Assembly: GCA_041602035.1 (NCBI GenBank)
Contig: JBFIHA010000006.1
Coordinates: 1-64,000, forward strand
Length of the DNA: 64,000 nt
Direction of reading: 5' to 3'
From: JAOTVV01 sp041602035
GTDB lineage: Bacteria > Gemmatimonadota > Gemmatimonadetes > Gemmatimonadales > GWC2-71-9
How positions within the stretch are numbered: the stretch's first letter is position 1; each line of letters begins with the position of its first letter. The notes under the pieces are model-generated. The model did not search any database, was not told the origin of the DNA, and saw nothing but the letters and a program-made list of their open reading frames with translations. This document shows, one piece after another, positions 8,379 to 17,778 of the stretch. Made by a program: the position numbers and the translations under genes.

Positions 8379-9899
8379 TTACAGGATGTACTTGCGAAGG
8401 TCTTCGTCCTCGACGATCCGCATGAGTCGCTCGCGCACGAGGGCAGCATCGAACTCGATGCGCTTGTCGTCTACCTCCGGCAGATCGAACAACAGGTCCT
8501 CCAGCAGCGTGGTCATGACCGTGTGAAGCCGGCGCGCTCCGATGTTCTCGGTACGCTCATTCATGATGGTGGCAATGCGGGCGATCTCGCGGATGCCGTC
8601 GTCGGTGAACTGGAGATCCGCCCCCTCTGCGGTGCACAGCGCCTGGTACTGCTTGATCAACGAGTTCTCCGGTTCCGTAATGATGCGAACGAAGTCGTCT
8701 TCGGTGAGCGGGGACAACTCGGTGCGAATCGGAAATCGGCCCTGAAGCTCCGGAATGAGGTCGGATGGCTTGGCCACGTGAAACGCCCCAGCGGCGATGA
8801 ACAGGATGTGGTCGGTACGGACGTAGCCATACCGGGTTTGCACGGTCGATCCCTCGACGATCGGTAATAGGTCACGCTGGACACCCTCGCGCGACACGTC
8901 CGGCCCCACCTGCGCTCGCTCGCCAGCAATCTTGTCGAGCTCATCGATGAAGATCAGTCCGTGATTCTCGACCCGATCGAGCGCCTCGTTGACCACGTCG
9001 TCCATATCCACGAGCTTGCGGAGCTCTTCGTCGACGAGAATGCGTCGCGCCTCCGACACTTTCACTGTGCGGCGCTTGGACCGCTTGGGTAGCATGTCCT
9101 GCAGCATCTCCGTGAAGTTGATGTCGGCACCCTCCATGCCTGGCTGGAACGGCATGAAGTCGAAGGTCGGGAACGCCGACTGGGAGACCTCGATCTCGAC
9201 TTCGCGGTCCTCGAGCTTTCCATCCTTGAGCAGCTTCTGAAGCTTCTCGCGGGTTCGCGCGCGTCGTTCCTCGGCTTGCGGGGAGGTTTCGTCGTCCTCA
9301 TGAGCGCGCACTTCGCCGCCCGCGGACACGATGAACCGCGCCGGTTGCCCCTCCTCGGTGCCCGCCTCGGCATCCGGTTGCACCTTCAGCACTCGCTCCT
9401 GCGGCTTCTTGACCGGCGTCGGCAACAGCAAATCGAGCAATCGCGTCTCCGCCCGCTTCTCCGCCGAGGGGTAGACGTCTTCCTCGCGTTCACCTCGCAC
9501 CATGTTGATTGACGCGTCCACGAGATCACGGACCATGGACTCCACGTCTCGGCCCACATATCCCACTTCGGTGAACTTCGACGCCTCGACCTTAATGAAG
9601 GGCGCGCCCGCCAGACGGGCGAGCCGACGGGCGATTTCAGTCTTCCCCACCCCCGTGGGGCCGATCATGATGATGTTGTTGGGGAGAATCTCGTCCCGAA
9701 TGGATTCGGGCGCCTGCTGCCGGCGCCAGCGATTGCGGATGGCGATCGCCACGGCGCGCTTCGCATCCCGTTGTCCGACGATGTAGCGATCGAGCTCCGC
9801 GACGATTTGTCGTGGCGGGAGTTCCTCGAGCCACGGCAGCGGCTCGGGACCGGTATCGTGCGCCTTGAGCTTCTCCTCCACACGCACGTCGCCGGTCAC
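8379..9899 (-). CDS. hslU: ATP-dependent protease ATPase subunit HslU (ClpY)
   Basis: 506 residues; GTG start overlapping the hslV stop as GTGA. It is an AAA+ unfoldase that feeds substrates to the HslV peptidase. Seen: Walker A GPTGVGKTE, the pore motif region GYVGRD, Walker B LIFIDELDKIAG, sensor residues near NIGARRLHTVM, and the conserved C-terminal tail ending EDLRKYIL that docks into HslV. It is somewhat longer than the E. coli protein (about 443) because of an expanded, charged intermediate domain (about 170-260), as in several non-proteobacterial homologues. Confidence 0.97.
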   Translation of the reverse strand: MTGDVRVEEKLKAHDTGPEPLPWLEELPPRQIVAELDRYIVGQRDAKRAVAIAIRNRWRRQQAPESIRDEILPNNIIMIGPTGVGKTEIARRLARLAGAPFIKVEASKFTEVGYVGRDVESMVRDLVDASINMVRGEREEDVYPSAEKRAETRLLDLLLPTPVKKPQERVLKVQPDAEAGTEEGQPARFIVSAGGEVRAHEDDETSPQAEERRARTREKLQKLLKDGKLEDREVEIEVSQSAFPTFDFMPFQPGMEGADINFTEMLQDMLPKRSKRRTVKVSEARRILVDEELRKLVDMDDVVNEALDRVENHGLIFIDELDKIAGERAQVGPDVSREGVQRDLLPIVEGSTVQTRYGYVRTDHILFIAAGAFHVAKPSDLIPELQGRFPIRTELSPLTEDDFVRIITEPENSLIKQYQALCTAEGADLQFTDDGIREIARIATIMNERTENIGARRLHTVMTTLLEDLLFDLPEVDDKRIEFDAALVRERLMRIVEDEDLRKYIL

Positions 9900-10465
9900 G
9901 ATCGTGCCGCCTTGTCGTCGTCCAGCGTGACGATCGAGATGTTGCGGTTCGTGAACACGCAGATATCCGCGGCGATCTCGAGACTGCGCTGGACGACGTC
10001 GCGGGCCGACAGGTCCGGACGGTCTGCCAGCGCCCGCGCCGCAGCGAGCGCGTAGTTGCCACCGCTGCCGATCGCCAGCATGCCGTCGTCCGGCTCGATC
10101 AGCTCACCACTGCCGCTGATGACATACCCGTGCTGGCGATTGGCCACGGCCAGGAGGGCTTCCAGCCGGCGGAGCACGCGATCACTGCGCCAATCTTTGG
10201 CCAACTCGACGGCCGCGCGCGAGAGATTGCCCGGGAAACGCTCGAGCTTCTCTTCGAACTTCTCGAACAACGTGAAGGCATCGGCGGCTGCGCCGGCAAA
10301 CCCGGCCACCACCTTGCCACCACCCAACGTGCGCACCTTGGTCGCGTTGGCCTTCATCACCGTGTCGCCCACGGTGACCTGCCCATCGCCTCCCATCGCA
10401 ACGCCACCGTCCTTGCGAACACAGAGAATCGTGGTGGCGTGGAGTGATCGTGTTCCGCGTGTCAT
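9896..10465 (-). CDS. hslV: ATP-dependent protease peptidase subunit HslV (ClpQ)
   Basis: 189 residues. It is a proteasome-like threonine peptidase forming a double hexamer. The N-terminus MTRGTRSLHATTILCVRKDG contains the HATT sequence in which processing exposes the catalytic Thr. GFAGAAADAFTLFEKFE, ELAKDWRSDRVLRRLEA and the late IGSGGNYALAAARAL motif are family hallmarks. It overlaps hslU by four bases and follows xerC, the same order as codV-clpQ-clpY in Bacillus. Confidence 0.97.
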   Translation of the reverse strand: MTRGTRSLHATTILCVRKDGGVAMGGDGQVTVGDTVMKANATKVRTLGGGKVVAGFAGAAADAFTLFEKFEEKLERFPGNLSRAAVELAKDWRSDRVLRRLEALLAVANRQHGYVISGSGELIEPDDGMLAIGSGGNYALAAARALADRPDLSARDVVQRSLEIAADICVFTNRNISIVTLDDDKAARS

Positions 10466-10538
10466 CCGTTCGTCCGTTCGACGGGGTCGACCACCCGTCC
10501 TCTGGGGGCATCGCCGCCTGGCCCCCCCTCCCCGTCAC

Positions 10539-11492
10539 TCACGCGCGGGGATGCGCCTGTTGATACACCTTCTTGAGCCGAGCGACACTCGTATGAGTAT
10601 ACACCTGCGTGGTGCTTAGTGACGCATGGCCGAGCAGTTCCTGCACCGCCCGGAGATCGGCGCCGGCGTCGAGCAGATGGGTGGCGAAGGAGTGGCGCAG
10701 CGTGTGCACCTTGAAGCCCACGCTCGCATCGAGTCCATCCAGAAATCGCTTGACGATGCGCTGCACGCCGCGCGACGACAAGCGTCGGCGACGGCGCGAC
10801 AGGATGAGGGCCCGCGCGTCGGCCCGGGCCGTCCGGCCACCGGCCAACACCTGTTCTCGCTCGGCCAGGTACCGCTGCAGGGCACGGGCGGCGTGGCCGC
10901 CGAACGGGACGATGCGCTCCTTTCGTCCCTTGCCCTTGAGCTTCACCTGTTCGGAGATCACGTCCACATCCGCCACGTTCAGGCCGGCCAGCTCGGACAG
11001 TCGCATTCCGGTGGCGTAGAACAGCTCCAGGATCGCCAGGTCGCGGGTCGCCTGGAAGCCCCCCTGCTCCGCGAGCGACTCGGCGTACGCGAACATCATG
11101 TCGACCTGCGCCCGGTCCAGCACCGCCGGCAGCCGGCGCTCGGTCTTCGGAATCCGAACGCCCTTGGCGGGATTGCCGTCAACGCCGTAGCGGTTGCCCA
11201 AGAAACGGTAGAACGTCCGGATCACGGATACCGCGCGGCCAATCGAGCGCTTCGACAGCCCGCGGCGATCGAGCTCCCCCATGAACGATCGGAGGGCCAG
11301 CCGATCCAGCGACTGCCACGACCACGATCCGCCAGCGTGGTACTCGTCGCAGAACGCCTGAAACGTGACTAGATCGCGTCGATACGCCCGCACCGTGTGG
11401 GGGGAGTCGTTGCGCTCCTTCTCGAGGAACACGATGAACTCAGTGATCTCGCTCCGGAGCGGAACGCTGCCAGCCTCGGTCGTCGACATCAT
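10539..11492 (-). CDS. xerC: Tyrosine recombinase XerC/CodV type
   Basis: 317 residues. It belongs to the integrase family that resolves chromosome dimers at dif sites. An N-terminal SAM-like core-binding domain (RNDSPHTVRAYRRDL) precedes the catalytic domain, with Arg in YATGMRLSELAGL, Lys in KGKGRKERIVPF, the HTLRHSFATHLLDAGADLRA box, a second His in LLGHASLSTTQ, and the nucleophile Tyr in VYTHT. The start is one of two adjacent ATGs (11492 or 11489) overlapping the trmFO stop. Its place between trmFO and hslV argues for the housekeeping XerC/CodV rather than a phage integrase. Confidence 0.93.
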   Translation of the reverse strand: MMSTTEAGSVPLRSEITEFIVFLEKERNDSPHTVRAYRRDLVTFQAFCDEYHAGGSWSWQSLDRLALRSFMGELDRRGLSKRSIGRAVSVIRTFYRFLGNRYGVDGNPAKGVRIPKTERRLPAVLDRAQVDMMFAYAESLAEQGGFQATRDLAILELFYATGMRLSELAGLNVADVDVISEQVKLKGKGRKERIVPFGGHAARALQRYLAEREQVLAGGRTARADARALILSRRRRRLSSRGVQRIVKRFLDGLDASVGFKVHTLRHSFATHLLDAGADLRAVQELLGHASLSTTQVYTHTSVARLKKVYQQAHPRA

Positions 11493-12802
11493 GCGATGAC
11501 CTCGACGACGCTGGCGACGAATCCCTGCATGGTTACCAACGCCCGTTCCGCGAGCGCCTCGCGCTTCCGGCGCTTGTCCCGCACGGCCCGCTCGAGCGGC
11601 GGTAGCAGGCCGAAGTTCGCGTTCATCGGCTGGAAGCGTCCGGGATGGGCGTGGTGCACGTAGTGCAGGAGCGCGCCCAACATCGTTTCGCGCGGGGGAA
11701 TCACCGGTTGCTCGTCGCGGAGCAGCCGAGACAGGTTGATCCCGGCCAGGATACCCGTCCCCAGGGACTCCGTGTAGCCCTCGACGCCCACCAACTGTCC
11801 CGCAAACAGCGTCAGCGGGTCGTCGCGAAGCGCCAGGTGCGCCGAGAGTGCCGCCGGCGCGTTGAGATACGTGTTGCGGTGAATGCTCCCGAAGCGATAG
11901 AACTCAGCGGCCTCCAGGCCCGGCAGCGACCGGAACACCCGCTGCTGCTCGGGAATCCGGAGCCGCGTCTGGAACCCCACCAGATTCCACATCTGCCCGG
12001 CGCTATCCTCACGCCGCAGCTGCACCACGGCATGGGGCTCGGCGCCGGTGCGGGGATCCGGCAGGCCCACCGGTTTGAGGGGGCCGAACCGCAGCGTTTC
12101 GCGGCCGCGGCGCGCCATCTCCTCCATCGGCAGGCAGCCCTCGAAGTACGGCACCTCATCGAACGCATGGCCGACATGTTGATCGGCGGCGATCAGGGCG
12201 TCGACGAACGTCTCGTACTGTTCCCGAGTCAGCGGCACGTTGAGGAAGTCGTCGCCGTCCCCCTTGCCGTAGCGGGACGCGCGAAACAGTCGATCGTGCG
12301 CGAGCGACTCGTCGCTCACGATCGGCGCGATGGCGTCATAGAAAGCCAGGCCGTCCATCCCCAGCCTGCCACGGATGGCCTCGGCGAGCGCATCGGACGT
12401 GAGCGGCCCGGTCGCGACGATGGCCGGTGACGACAAGGTTCGAACCTCTTCGCGCCGGACCACGATGTTCGGGTGCCTTTCGACCCGGGCCGTCACCTCG
12501 CGACTGAAAACGTCGCGGTCTACCGTGAGCGCCGTCCCGCCGGGAATGCGCGCACCGTCGGCGACCGTGAGCAGCAGCGAGCCCAACAATCGGAGCTCCG
12601 CCTTGAGGAGCCCGTGAGCGTTGGTGAGATCCAGCGACTTGAAGGTGTTGCTGCAGACGATCTCGGCGAGGTGGCTCGTCTGGTGGGCGGGGGTCGTCCT
12701 TTCGGGGCGCATTTCGTAGAGCATGACGCGCACCCCGCGCTCGGCGAGCGCCCAGGCGGCCTCGCACCCCGCGAGTCCACCACCGACGACGGTGGCCGTC
12801 AC
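11489..12802 (-). CDS. trmFO: Methylenetetrahydrofolate-tRNA-(uracil-54) methyltransferase TrmFO
   Basis: 437 residues when started at the GTG at 12802-12800, which overlaps the topA stop (GTGA). A longer frame from 12952 lies inside topA and has no similarity. The protein makes ribothymidine at position 54 of tRNA using folate and FAD. Seen: the FAD-binding ATVVGGGLAGCEAAWALAER, the following RPERTTPAHQT, and VCSNTFKSLDLTNAHGLLKA with the catalytic-type Cys. Near the C-terminus are GTGILAGINLSRLL and FQPMNANFGLLPPL. The length is typical. It lies between topA and xerC as in Firmicutes (gid). Confidence 0.96.
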   Translation of the reverse strand: MTATVVGGGLAGCEAAWALAERGVRVMLYEMRPERTTPAHQTSHLAEIVCSNTFKSLDLTNAHGLLKAELRLLGSLLLTVADGARIPGGTALTVDRDVFSREVTARVERHPNIVVRREEVRTLSSPAIVATGPLTSDALAEAIRGRLGMDGLAFYDAIAPIVSDESLAHDRLFRASRYGKGDGDDFLNVPLTREQYETFVDALIAADQHVGHAFDEVPYFEGCLPMEEMARRGRETLRFGPLKPVGLPDPRTGAEPHAVVQLRREDSAGQMWNLVGFQTRLRIPEQQRVFRSLPGLEAAEFYRFGSIHRNTYLNAPAALSAHLALRDDPLTLFAGQLVGVEGYTESLGTGILAGINLSRLLRDEQPVIPPRETMLGALLHYVHHAHPGRFQPMNANFGLLPPLERAVRDKRRKREALAERALVTMQGFVASVVEVIA

Positions 12803-15159
12803 TCCGCGGTCGATTCGGCTGTCGCGCCCTCGATGGCGAACTCGTCCTCGCACTTGAGGCACCGGCGGTATTCCCCCCGAGCCTTGGTGATCCGTTGTTC
12901 CGCGCCGACGTTGCCGCACGACGGACACACGTCCGGGATCGGTCGGTGCCACGTCGAAAAATCACAGTCGGGATACCGTGAGCATCCGAAGAACGACCGC
13001 CCCCGCCGCGTGCGCCGCTCGATGAGATCGCCCTTCCCGCACTTGGGGCACGCGACGCCGAGCGGAATCGGCCGGGTGTGCTTGCACTTGGGATACCGCG
13101 TGCACGCCAGGAACTCTCCATAGCGGCCCGTCTTGATCACCATCGGCGCCCCGCACTCGGCGCACACCTCTTCGGTCGGCTTGTCGGGCACCTTGTCGTG
13201 CTTGAGCGGCTTCGTGAAGCGGCACTCCGGGTAGTTCGTGCACGCAATGAACGGCCCGAACCGGCCGCTCTTCACCGTGAGCTTCCCGCCGCACTCAGGG
13301 CAGGGCTCTTTCTCGAGATCCCCAACATCGTGCGCTTCGCGGATGAGCGCCGTCGTGTCGATGGACTCGAGCGCCTTGGCGAACGGCTGATAGAAGTTGT
13401 CGAGCACCGTCTGCCACGTCAGCTCGCCTTCTTCGACCTTGTCGAGTTCCGTCTCCATCTCGGATGTGAACTCGACGTTGAAGATGTCCGGGAACTGCCC
13501 GACCATCACCCGCGCCACGGTTTCGCCGAGCTCCGTGGTGTGAAATCGGCGCCGATCAACACGCACGTATCCACGCTCCCGCAACGTCGAGATGATCGCC
13601 GCGTAGGTACTGGGTCGTCCGATCCCGTCACCCTCGAGTTCCTTCACCAGGCTCGCCTCGCTGAACCGCGGCGGCGGTTCGGTGAAGTGCTGGTTGGGGG
13701 TGATCGTGTGCACCTTGGCCTCATCCCCCTTCGCAAGCGCCGGTACCGGCGAGAGGTCTTCGAACGTCTGTTCCTCCCCTTCCTCCTTGGTATCGGTGTA
13801 CAGCACGTGGAAGCCGTCGAAGATGGGGACGGATCCGGTCGCCCGGAACAGGTACTGGCCGATCGTGAAGTCAATGGACGACGTGTCGTAGACGGCTGGG
13901 GTCATCTGCGACGCGACGAAACGCAGCCAGATGAGCTGGTACAGCCGGTATTGATCCGACGAGAGGAACGCCTTGAGGTCGGCGGGCTTCCGCAGGACGT
14001 CCGTGGGCCGAATGGCCTCGTGCGCCTCCTGGGCCCGAGCCGCCTTCTTGCTGGCGTAGTGGTTGGGCTTGGCCGGCAGATACCGGTCGGGGTAGGTCCC
14101 GGCAATGAAATCCCGCACCGCCGCGATCGCTACCTCGGAGACCCGTGGCGAGTCGGTGCGCATGTAGGTGATGAGCCCCACCGCGCCTTCCTTGCCCAGC
14201 TCCACGCCCTCGTACAGATCCTGGGCCGCACGCATGGTGCGCTTGGCCGAAAAGCCCAGCCGTTTGGCTGCTTCCTGTTGCAGGGTGCTCGTGATGAACG
14301 GCGGCCCGGGGCGCTTCTTGCGCTGCTTGCGCTCCACCTGCGAGACGACAAACGGCTTACCCCGCACGGCGTCAACGACCGCTCGTGCGTCTTGCTCGGT
14401 GTGCAGCGCCGGCTTCTTGCCGCGGACCTTGTGGAGCTTGGCCGTGAACCGCTTCTTCTTCGCCTCGAGGTCGGCCTCGATCGACCAGTACTCCTGTGGC
14501 TTGAAGTCGCGGATCGCCTGTTCCCGCTCGACGATCAAGCGCAGGGCCACCGTCTGCACGCGGCCAGCCGAGAGCCCGCGCTTGACCGATTTCCACAGCA
14601 GGGGGCTGGCCTTGTAGCCCACCAACCGGTCCAGGATGCGTCGCGCCTGTTGGGCCTCCACCTTCTGCCGATCAATCTGCGCCGGGTGTTGGATCGCATC
14701 ACGGATCGCCGACTTGGTGATCTCGTGAAACCGCACCCGATGCACGTTCGCGCCGTCGTTGAGCTGATCCGCCACGTGCCAGGCGATCGCCTCACCTTCA
14801 CGGTCGGGGTCGGTCGCCAGCAGCACGGCGCCGGCATCTTTCGCGGCCCGCTTGATGGCCGCGAGCTGCTTGCCCTTGCCACGGATCGTCACGTACTTGG
14901 GTCGGAACCCTTTGTCCACATCCACGCCGAGCTCGCGCTGTGGCAGGTCGCGAATGTGGCCCACCGTTGCCTTCACGGAGAAGCCCCGATCCAGGTACTT
15001 CGCAATGGTGCGCGCCTTGGCGGGCGACTCGACGACGACCAGCGTGCTCCCCTTGCGGGAGGTGGCGCGCGCCGCCGGCTTCCGCCGGCTCTTCGCAGAC
15101 GCCGCAGGCGTCGTGACCTTCTTGCGCTTCGATTTCTTCTTCTTCGTGGTCTTCGCCAT
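12799..15159 (-). CDS. topA: DNA topoisomerase I (type IA)
   Basis: 786 residues from the ATG at 15159, chosen because GGAG sits just before it; an upstream in-frame start at 15198 has no ribosome binding site. It relaxes negative supercoils. A Lys/Arg-rich N-terminal extension of about 35 residues precedes the Toprim domain (TLVVVESPAKARTIAKYL; DPDREGEAIAWHV). The catalytic Tyr lies in GLITYMRTDSPRVS. Near the C-terminus there are four zinc-ribbon-like repeats, each with Cys pairs (for example CPECGGKLTVKSGRFGPFIA, CAECGAPMVIKTGRYGEFLA, CPKCGKG, CPSCGN). It is probably the first gene of the long operon that reaches 4158. Confidence 0.97.
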   Translation of the reverse strand: MAKTTKKKKSKRKKVTTPAASAKSRRKPAARATSRKGSTLVVVESPAKARTIAKYLDRGFSVKATVGHIRDLPQRELGVDVDKGFRPKYVTIRGKGKQLAAIKRAAKDAGAVLLATDPDREGEAIAWHVADQLNDGANVHRVRFHEITKSAIRDAIQHPAQIDRQKVEAQQARRILDRLVGYKASPLLWKSVKRGLSAGRVQTVALRLIVEREQAIRDFKPQEYWSIEADLEAKKKRFTAKLHKVRGKKPALHTEQDARAVVDAVRGKPFVVSQVERKQRKKRPGPPFITSTLQQEAAKRLGFSAKRTMRAAQDLYEGVELGKEGAVGLITYMRTDSPRVSEVAIAAVRDFIAGTYPDRYLPAKPNHYASKKAARAQEAHEAIRPTDVLRKPADLKAFLSSDQYRLYQLIWLRFVASQMTPAVYDTSSIDFTIGQYLFRATGSVPIFDGFHVLYTDTKEEGEEQTFEDLSPVPALAKGDEAKVHTITPNQHFTEPPPRFSEASLVKELEGDGIGRPSTYAAIISTLRERGYVRVDRRRFHTTELGETVARVMVGQFPDIFNVEFTSEMETELDKVEEGELTWQTVLDNFYQPFAKALESIDTTALIREAHDVGDLEKEPCPECGGKLTVKSGRFGPFIACTNYPECRFTKPLKHDKVPDKPTEEVCAECGAPMVIKTGRYGEFLACTRYPKCKHTRPIPLGVACPKCGKGDLIERRTRRGRSFFGCSRYPDCDFSTWHRPIPDVCPSCGNVGAEQRITKARGEYRRCLKCEDEFAIEGATAESTAE

Positions 15160-15446
15160 ACGCTCCGTCGCTGGTTCCCGCCCGCGCGGCCACACCATGC
15201 CGTCGGCGGCTCAACACCGCGTCAACACCACGGATTCCGTGCTGCGGGCTCTGCGCTGAGGCTCGCAGGGCCTAGGCGGCACATCTCGACCACCTAGGCC
15301 ACTTCGTGTAACGCGACCCCGAACAATCGCTTACGCGAACCCTCGACCACTCCCCCTCGGGCCGGACGCGGGGCGCATAGTTACTGCCCCGCTGCGGATC
15401 GCGCAAGCGGAGCGCACCGACGCCTCGCCCACCCCCCCAAAATACC
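15160..15446 (-). promoter_or_regulatory. Upstream region of topA with an 8-bp inverted repeat
   Basis: This gene-free stretch must hold the topA promoter, but no strong -35/-10 pair stands out. A perfect inverted repeat, GGCCTAGG (15269-15276) and CCTAGGCC (15293-15300), is separated by 16 bases, about 110-140 bases upstream of the start. It may be an operator or an mRNA leader hairpin; topA is supercoiling-controlled in many bacteria. Confidence 0.4.
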
Positions 15447-15474
15447 CGAGCCCGGCTCGCGTGAGCCGGGCTCG
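15447..15474 (-). terminator. Intrinsic terminator of the pilM-Q operon
   Basis: GAGCCCGGCTC and GAGCCGGGCTC (15448-15458 and 15463-15473), extended by one C-G pair, form a 12-bp perfect stem with a 4-base loop. On the minus strand it is followed by GGGTATTTTGGGG, a short U-tract. It lies 53 bases past the pilQ stop. Confidence 0.85.
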
Positions 15475-15526
15475 CAAACGACCTGCTTCGATGCCGAACG
15501 CCCCTGGCGTCCGACGTTCCTGAGCG

Positions 15527-17293
15527 TTACCGACTCGTGGCTACCGTGTCGAGGACGTGCGGCGTCACGAGGATCAACAAGTCTTGCCGGACCTCGCGGC
15601 GTCGCGTCACGCCGAACAGGTTGCCGATGATGGGCAGATCCACCAGGTAGGGGATCCCGCTCTTCGACATCGTGACCGACGTCTGCGTCAGTCCACCGAT
15701 GACGGCTGTTTGACCGTCGTTCACCAGAATCTGGCTCGTGGCCTCGCGGGTGCCGAACGCCACACCGAGATCGGTCTCCGCGACGTTCACCGACGAATTC
15801 TCGGCCCGGATATCGAGCAGGACCTGTCGGTTGGCGGTCACGTGCGGTGTGACTTCCAGGCGGATTCCGGTTTCCACCAACTGGATGCTGGCCGCCGACG
15901 CCGCCTGCGCGCCCACGTCCACCACGCGGATCGGCGTGCGGTCACCCACCAGGATCGTGGCCTTGCGGTTGTCGGCCGTCGTCACGACCGGCTCGGCCTG
16001 CTCATCCGCGAGCTGTGCGGACTCCAGCGCCTGGAGCCACGACGTGAGGCTGAAGCGGCCGATCGCCACTGAGAACAGCAGGTCGAGCGCGGTGGCCGGC
16101 AGCTCGGACGAGGCGTTGGCCACGCCCGACACGACGTCGCCGCCAAGGTTCACGACCGCCGGAATCAGGTTCGCGTCGTACGGTTGGAACGCGTCCTGAA
16201 TCCCATCGCCGTCCGTGTCGAAGCCCTTGGTCGGGTCGGGCCGGGCAATCACGGTATTGAAGAACGTGCTGCGCCCGTCGTCACCGAAGTCGTACTGGAT
16301 ACCCAGGTCCATCACGTCCGTGCGGCTCACGAGGATGATCTTCGCCTGGATCGACACCTGTGGGGTCTGGAGATCGAGGTTCTGGACTAGCTCCTCCATG
16401 TTGGCCACGCGGCTCGGGACGTCGGTCACGACCAAGCTGTTGGTGGACGTGTCCGCCACGACCTTGCCCCTGCCCGAGCGCGCCCCGTCGAGCACGGGAA
16501 TCAGGGACGACGCCTTGGCGTAGTTCACCCGCATGATCTTGGTCGTGAGGGGCTCCAGCGAATCCCTGGCCGACAGCGCGGCCTGGGTCGCCACCCGGAT
16601 GATGCCGTATTCATTCTCCGCCGCGGCCAGACCTTGGGACTCGAGGATCGCCTCAAAGGCCACGTCCCACGGCTGGTTGCGGATCCGCGCGGTGACGTAC
16701 CCGGAGACGTCCTTGCCCAGGACGATGGTCTTGCCGCTCAAGGCCGCGAAGCCTTCCATGACCTCGGCAATGCTCGCCGAGTCGTAGGAGGCCGTGACCA
16801 CCGGCTGCTGCGACTGGAGCGGTGCGGGCGGACTCGCTGGCGCCGCTCGAGCCGGGCTGACCCGGCGCGTCAACTGGTCGCTGGCGGCCACCGACGACCA
16901 CGCGGCGAAGGTCCGATCCGTGCCGAGGCTGATCCGAATGGCGTCTTCCGCGTACTCCAGCTCGTAGCCCCTGAGGGACTCCAGCTCGAGCACGATGCGC
17001 ACGACGTCCGGACGGAACTGACCGGAGCGGATGTTTACGATGCCGCCACGGTTACGTCCGTCATAGAGGACGCCCGACGTCTTGAGCGTCGCGCCGACCA
17101 CGTCGATCACGAGCCGCGCCGGATTGTCGAGCGTGAAGTCCTGGACGCTGACGCTCCCCGTGACGTCGATCACCACGAGGGCCTTGCCGGCGCCGGGCAG
17201 CACGCTCACCGCCTTGACCTCGCCCGGCCCCGCCAAGACTGGGGGAGCCATCAGGACGAGCCCGACGAGTGCGAGCATCATTGACCGCTTCAT
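15527..17293 (-). CDS. pilQ: Type IV pilus secretin PilQ
   Basis: 588 residues with a signal peptide (MKRSMMLALVGLVLMAPPVLA). It forms the outer-membrane gate through which the pilus passes. Domains in order: an AMIN domain (about 25-120) that usually binds peptidoglycan, an STN/N0 domain (about 165-235), one N1/KH-type secretin N domain (about 255-320), and the secretin barrel (about 325-585) with VPILGNLFG-type lip sequence near the end (VDLPIIGNLFGVTRRREVRQ). It is somewhat shorter than proteobacterial PilQ, with one AMIN domain. Last gene of pilMNOPQ; its ATG overlaps pilP by four bases. Confidence 0.95.
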   Translation of the reverse strand: MKRSMMLALVGLVLMAPPVLAGPGEVKAVSVLPGAGKALVVIDVTGSVSVQDFTLDNPARLVIDVVGATLKTSGVLYDGRNRGGIVNIRSGQFRPDVVRIVLELESLRGYELEYAEDAIRISLGTDRTFAAWSSVAASDQLTRRVSPARAAPASPPAPLQSQQPVVTASYDSASIAEVMEGFAALSGKTIVLGKDVSGYVTARIRNQPWDVAFEAILESQGLAAAENEYGIIRVATQAALSARDSLEPLTTKIMRVNYAKASSLIPVLDGARSGRGKVVADTSTNSLVVTDVPSRVANMEELVQNLDLQTPQVSIQAKIILVSRTDVMDLGIQYDFGDDGRSTFFNTVIARPDPTKGFDTDGDGIQDAFQPYDANLIPAVVNLGGDVVSGVANASSELPATALDLLFSVAIGRFSLTSWLQALESAQLADEQAEPVVTTADNRKATILVGDRTPIRVVDVGAQAASAASIQLVETGIRLEVTPHVTANRQVLLDIRAENSSVNVAETDLGVAFGTREATSQILVNDGQTAVIGGLTQTSVTMSKSGIPYLVDLPIIGNLFGVTRRREVRQDLLILVTPHVLDTVATSR

Positions 17294-17778
17294 TGGGTTC
17301 CCTCCTGCCTGCGGCGCAGTCGGAGCGACGATTGTCGCTCAACGCCGAATTCCTCGATCATCACCAATACCTCGTCCGGTCGGATAGCCGTGACACGGAG
17401 CCGGCCCAGCTCGTCACCCACGCGCACGGTGTAGCGCTTCCCCACCGTGGTATCGCGCAGCACCGCAACGCTTCCACCCGGGTACCGCGCATCGAAATTG
17501 ATCGCCGTTACCCGGAGGTCTCCGATCAGTGGGCGCACGCCGCCACTCCGGAGCAGCGACTCGAACGGATCCCGCCCCGATCCGGTGTAGGTAAACACCT
17601 CGCGCAGCAGCTCCGTCTGTGTCTGCGCTTCCGCCTCCGTTTGAGCCATCTCGGCGGTCTGGGGAGGCGGTGGCTCGGTCGCCGGCGCACCCGGCACGGC
17701 GGCCTCCTCCCCTCCGCAGGCGACCGTGGCCAGGCCGGCGCACATCGCCATCCAGGTCAGCGCGCTACGGAGTCTCAC
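17290..17778 (-). CDS. pilP: Type IV pilus assembly lipoprotein PilP
   Basis: 162 residues. The second of two in-frame GTGs (17778) is chosen because GGGAGG lies five bases before it. It has a lipoprotein signal with lipobox LATVAC, then a Pro/Ala/Glu-rich linker, then a small beta domain (about 75-160) with YTVRVGDELGRLRVTAI, as in PilP homology domains that connect the inner-membrane PilNO complex to the PilQ secretin. Sequence similarity to PilP is modest; position between pilO and pilQ decides the name. Confidence 0.85.
   Translation of the reverse strand: MRLRSALTWMAMCAGLATVACGGEEAAVPGAPATEPPPPQTAEMAQTEAEAQTQTELLREVFTYTGSGRDPFESLLRSGGVRPLIGDLRVTAINFDARYPGGSVAVLRDTTVGKRYTVRVGDELGRLRVTAIRPDEVLVMIEEFGVERQSSLRLRRRQEGTQ

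Noticed and set aside
12803..12952. Upstream extension of trmFO
   Set aside because: It lies inside topA in another frame and lacks similarity; the GTG at 12802 overlapping the topA stop gives the normal length.
13078..15297. A very long open frame on the plus strand (over 700 codons) opposite topA
   Set aside because: Mirror frame of a high-GC gene; composition is Arg/His/Leu-rich without domains, and topA on the other strand is certain. The same applies to long antisense frames at 1980-3335, 3918-5351, 5750-7399 and 31219-32754.
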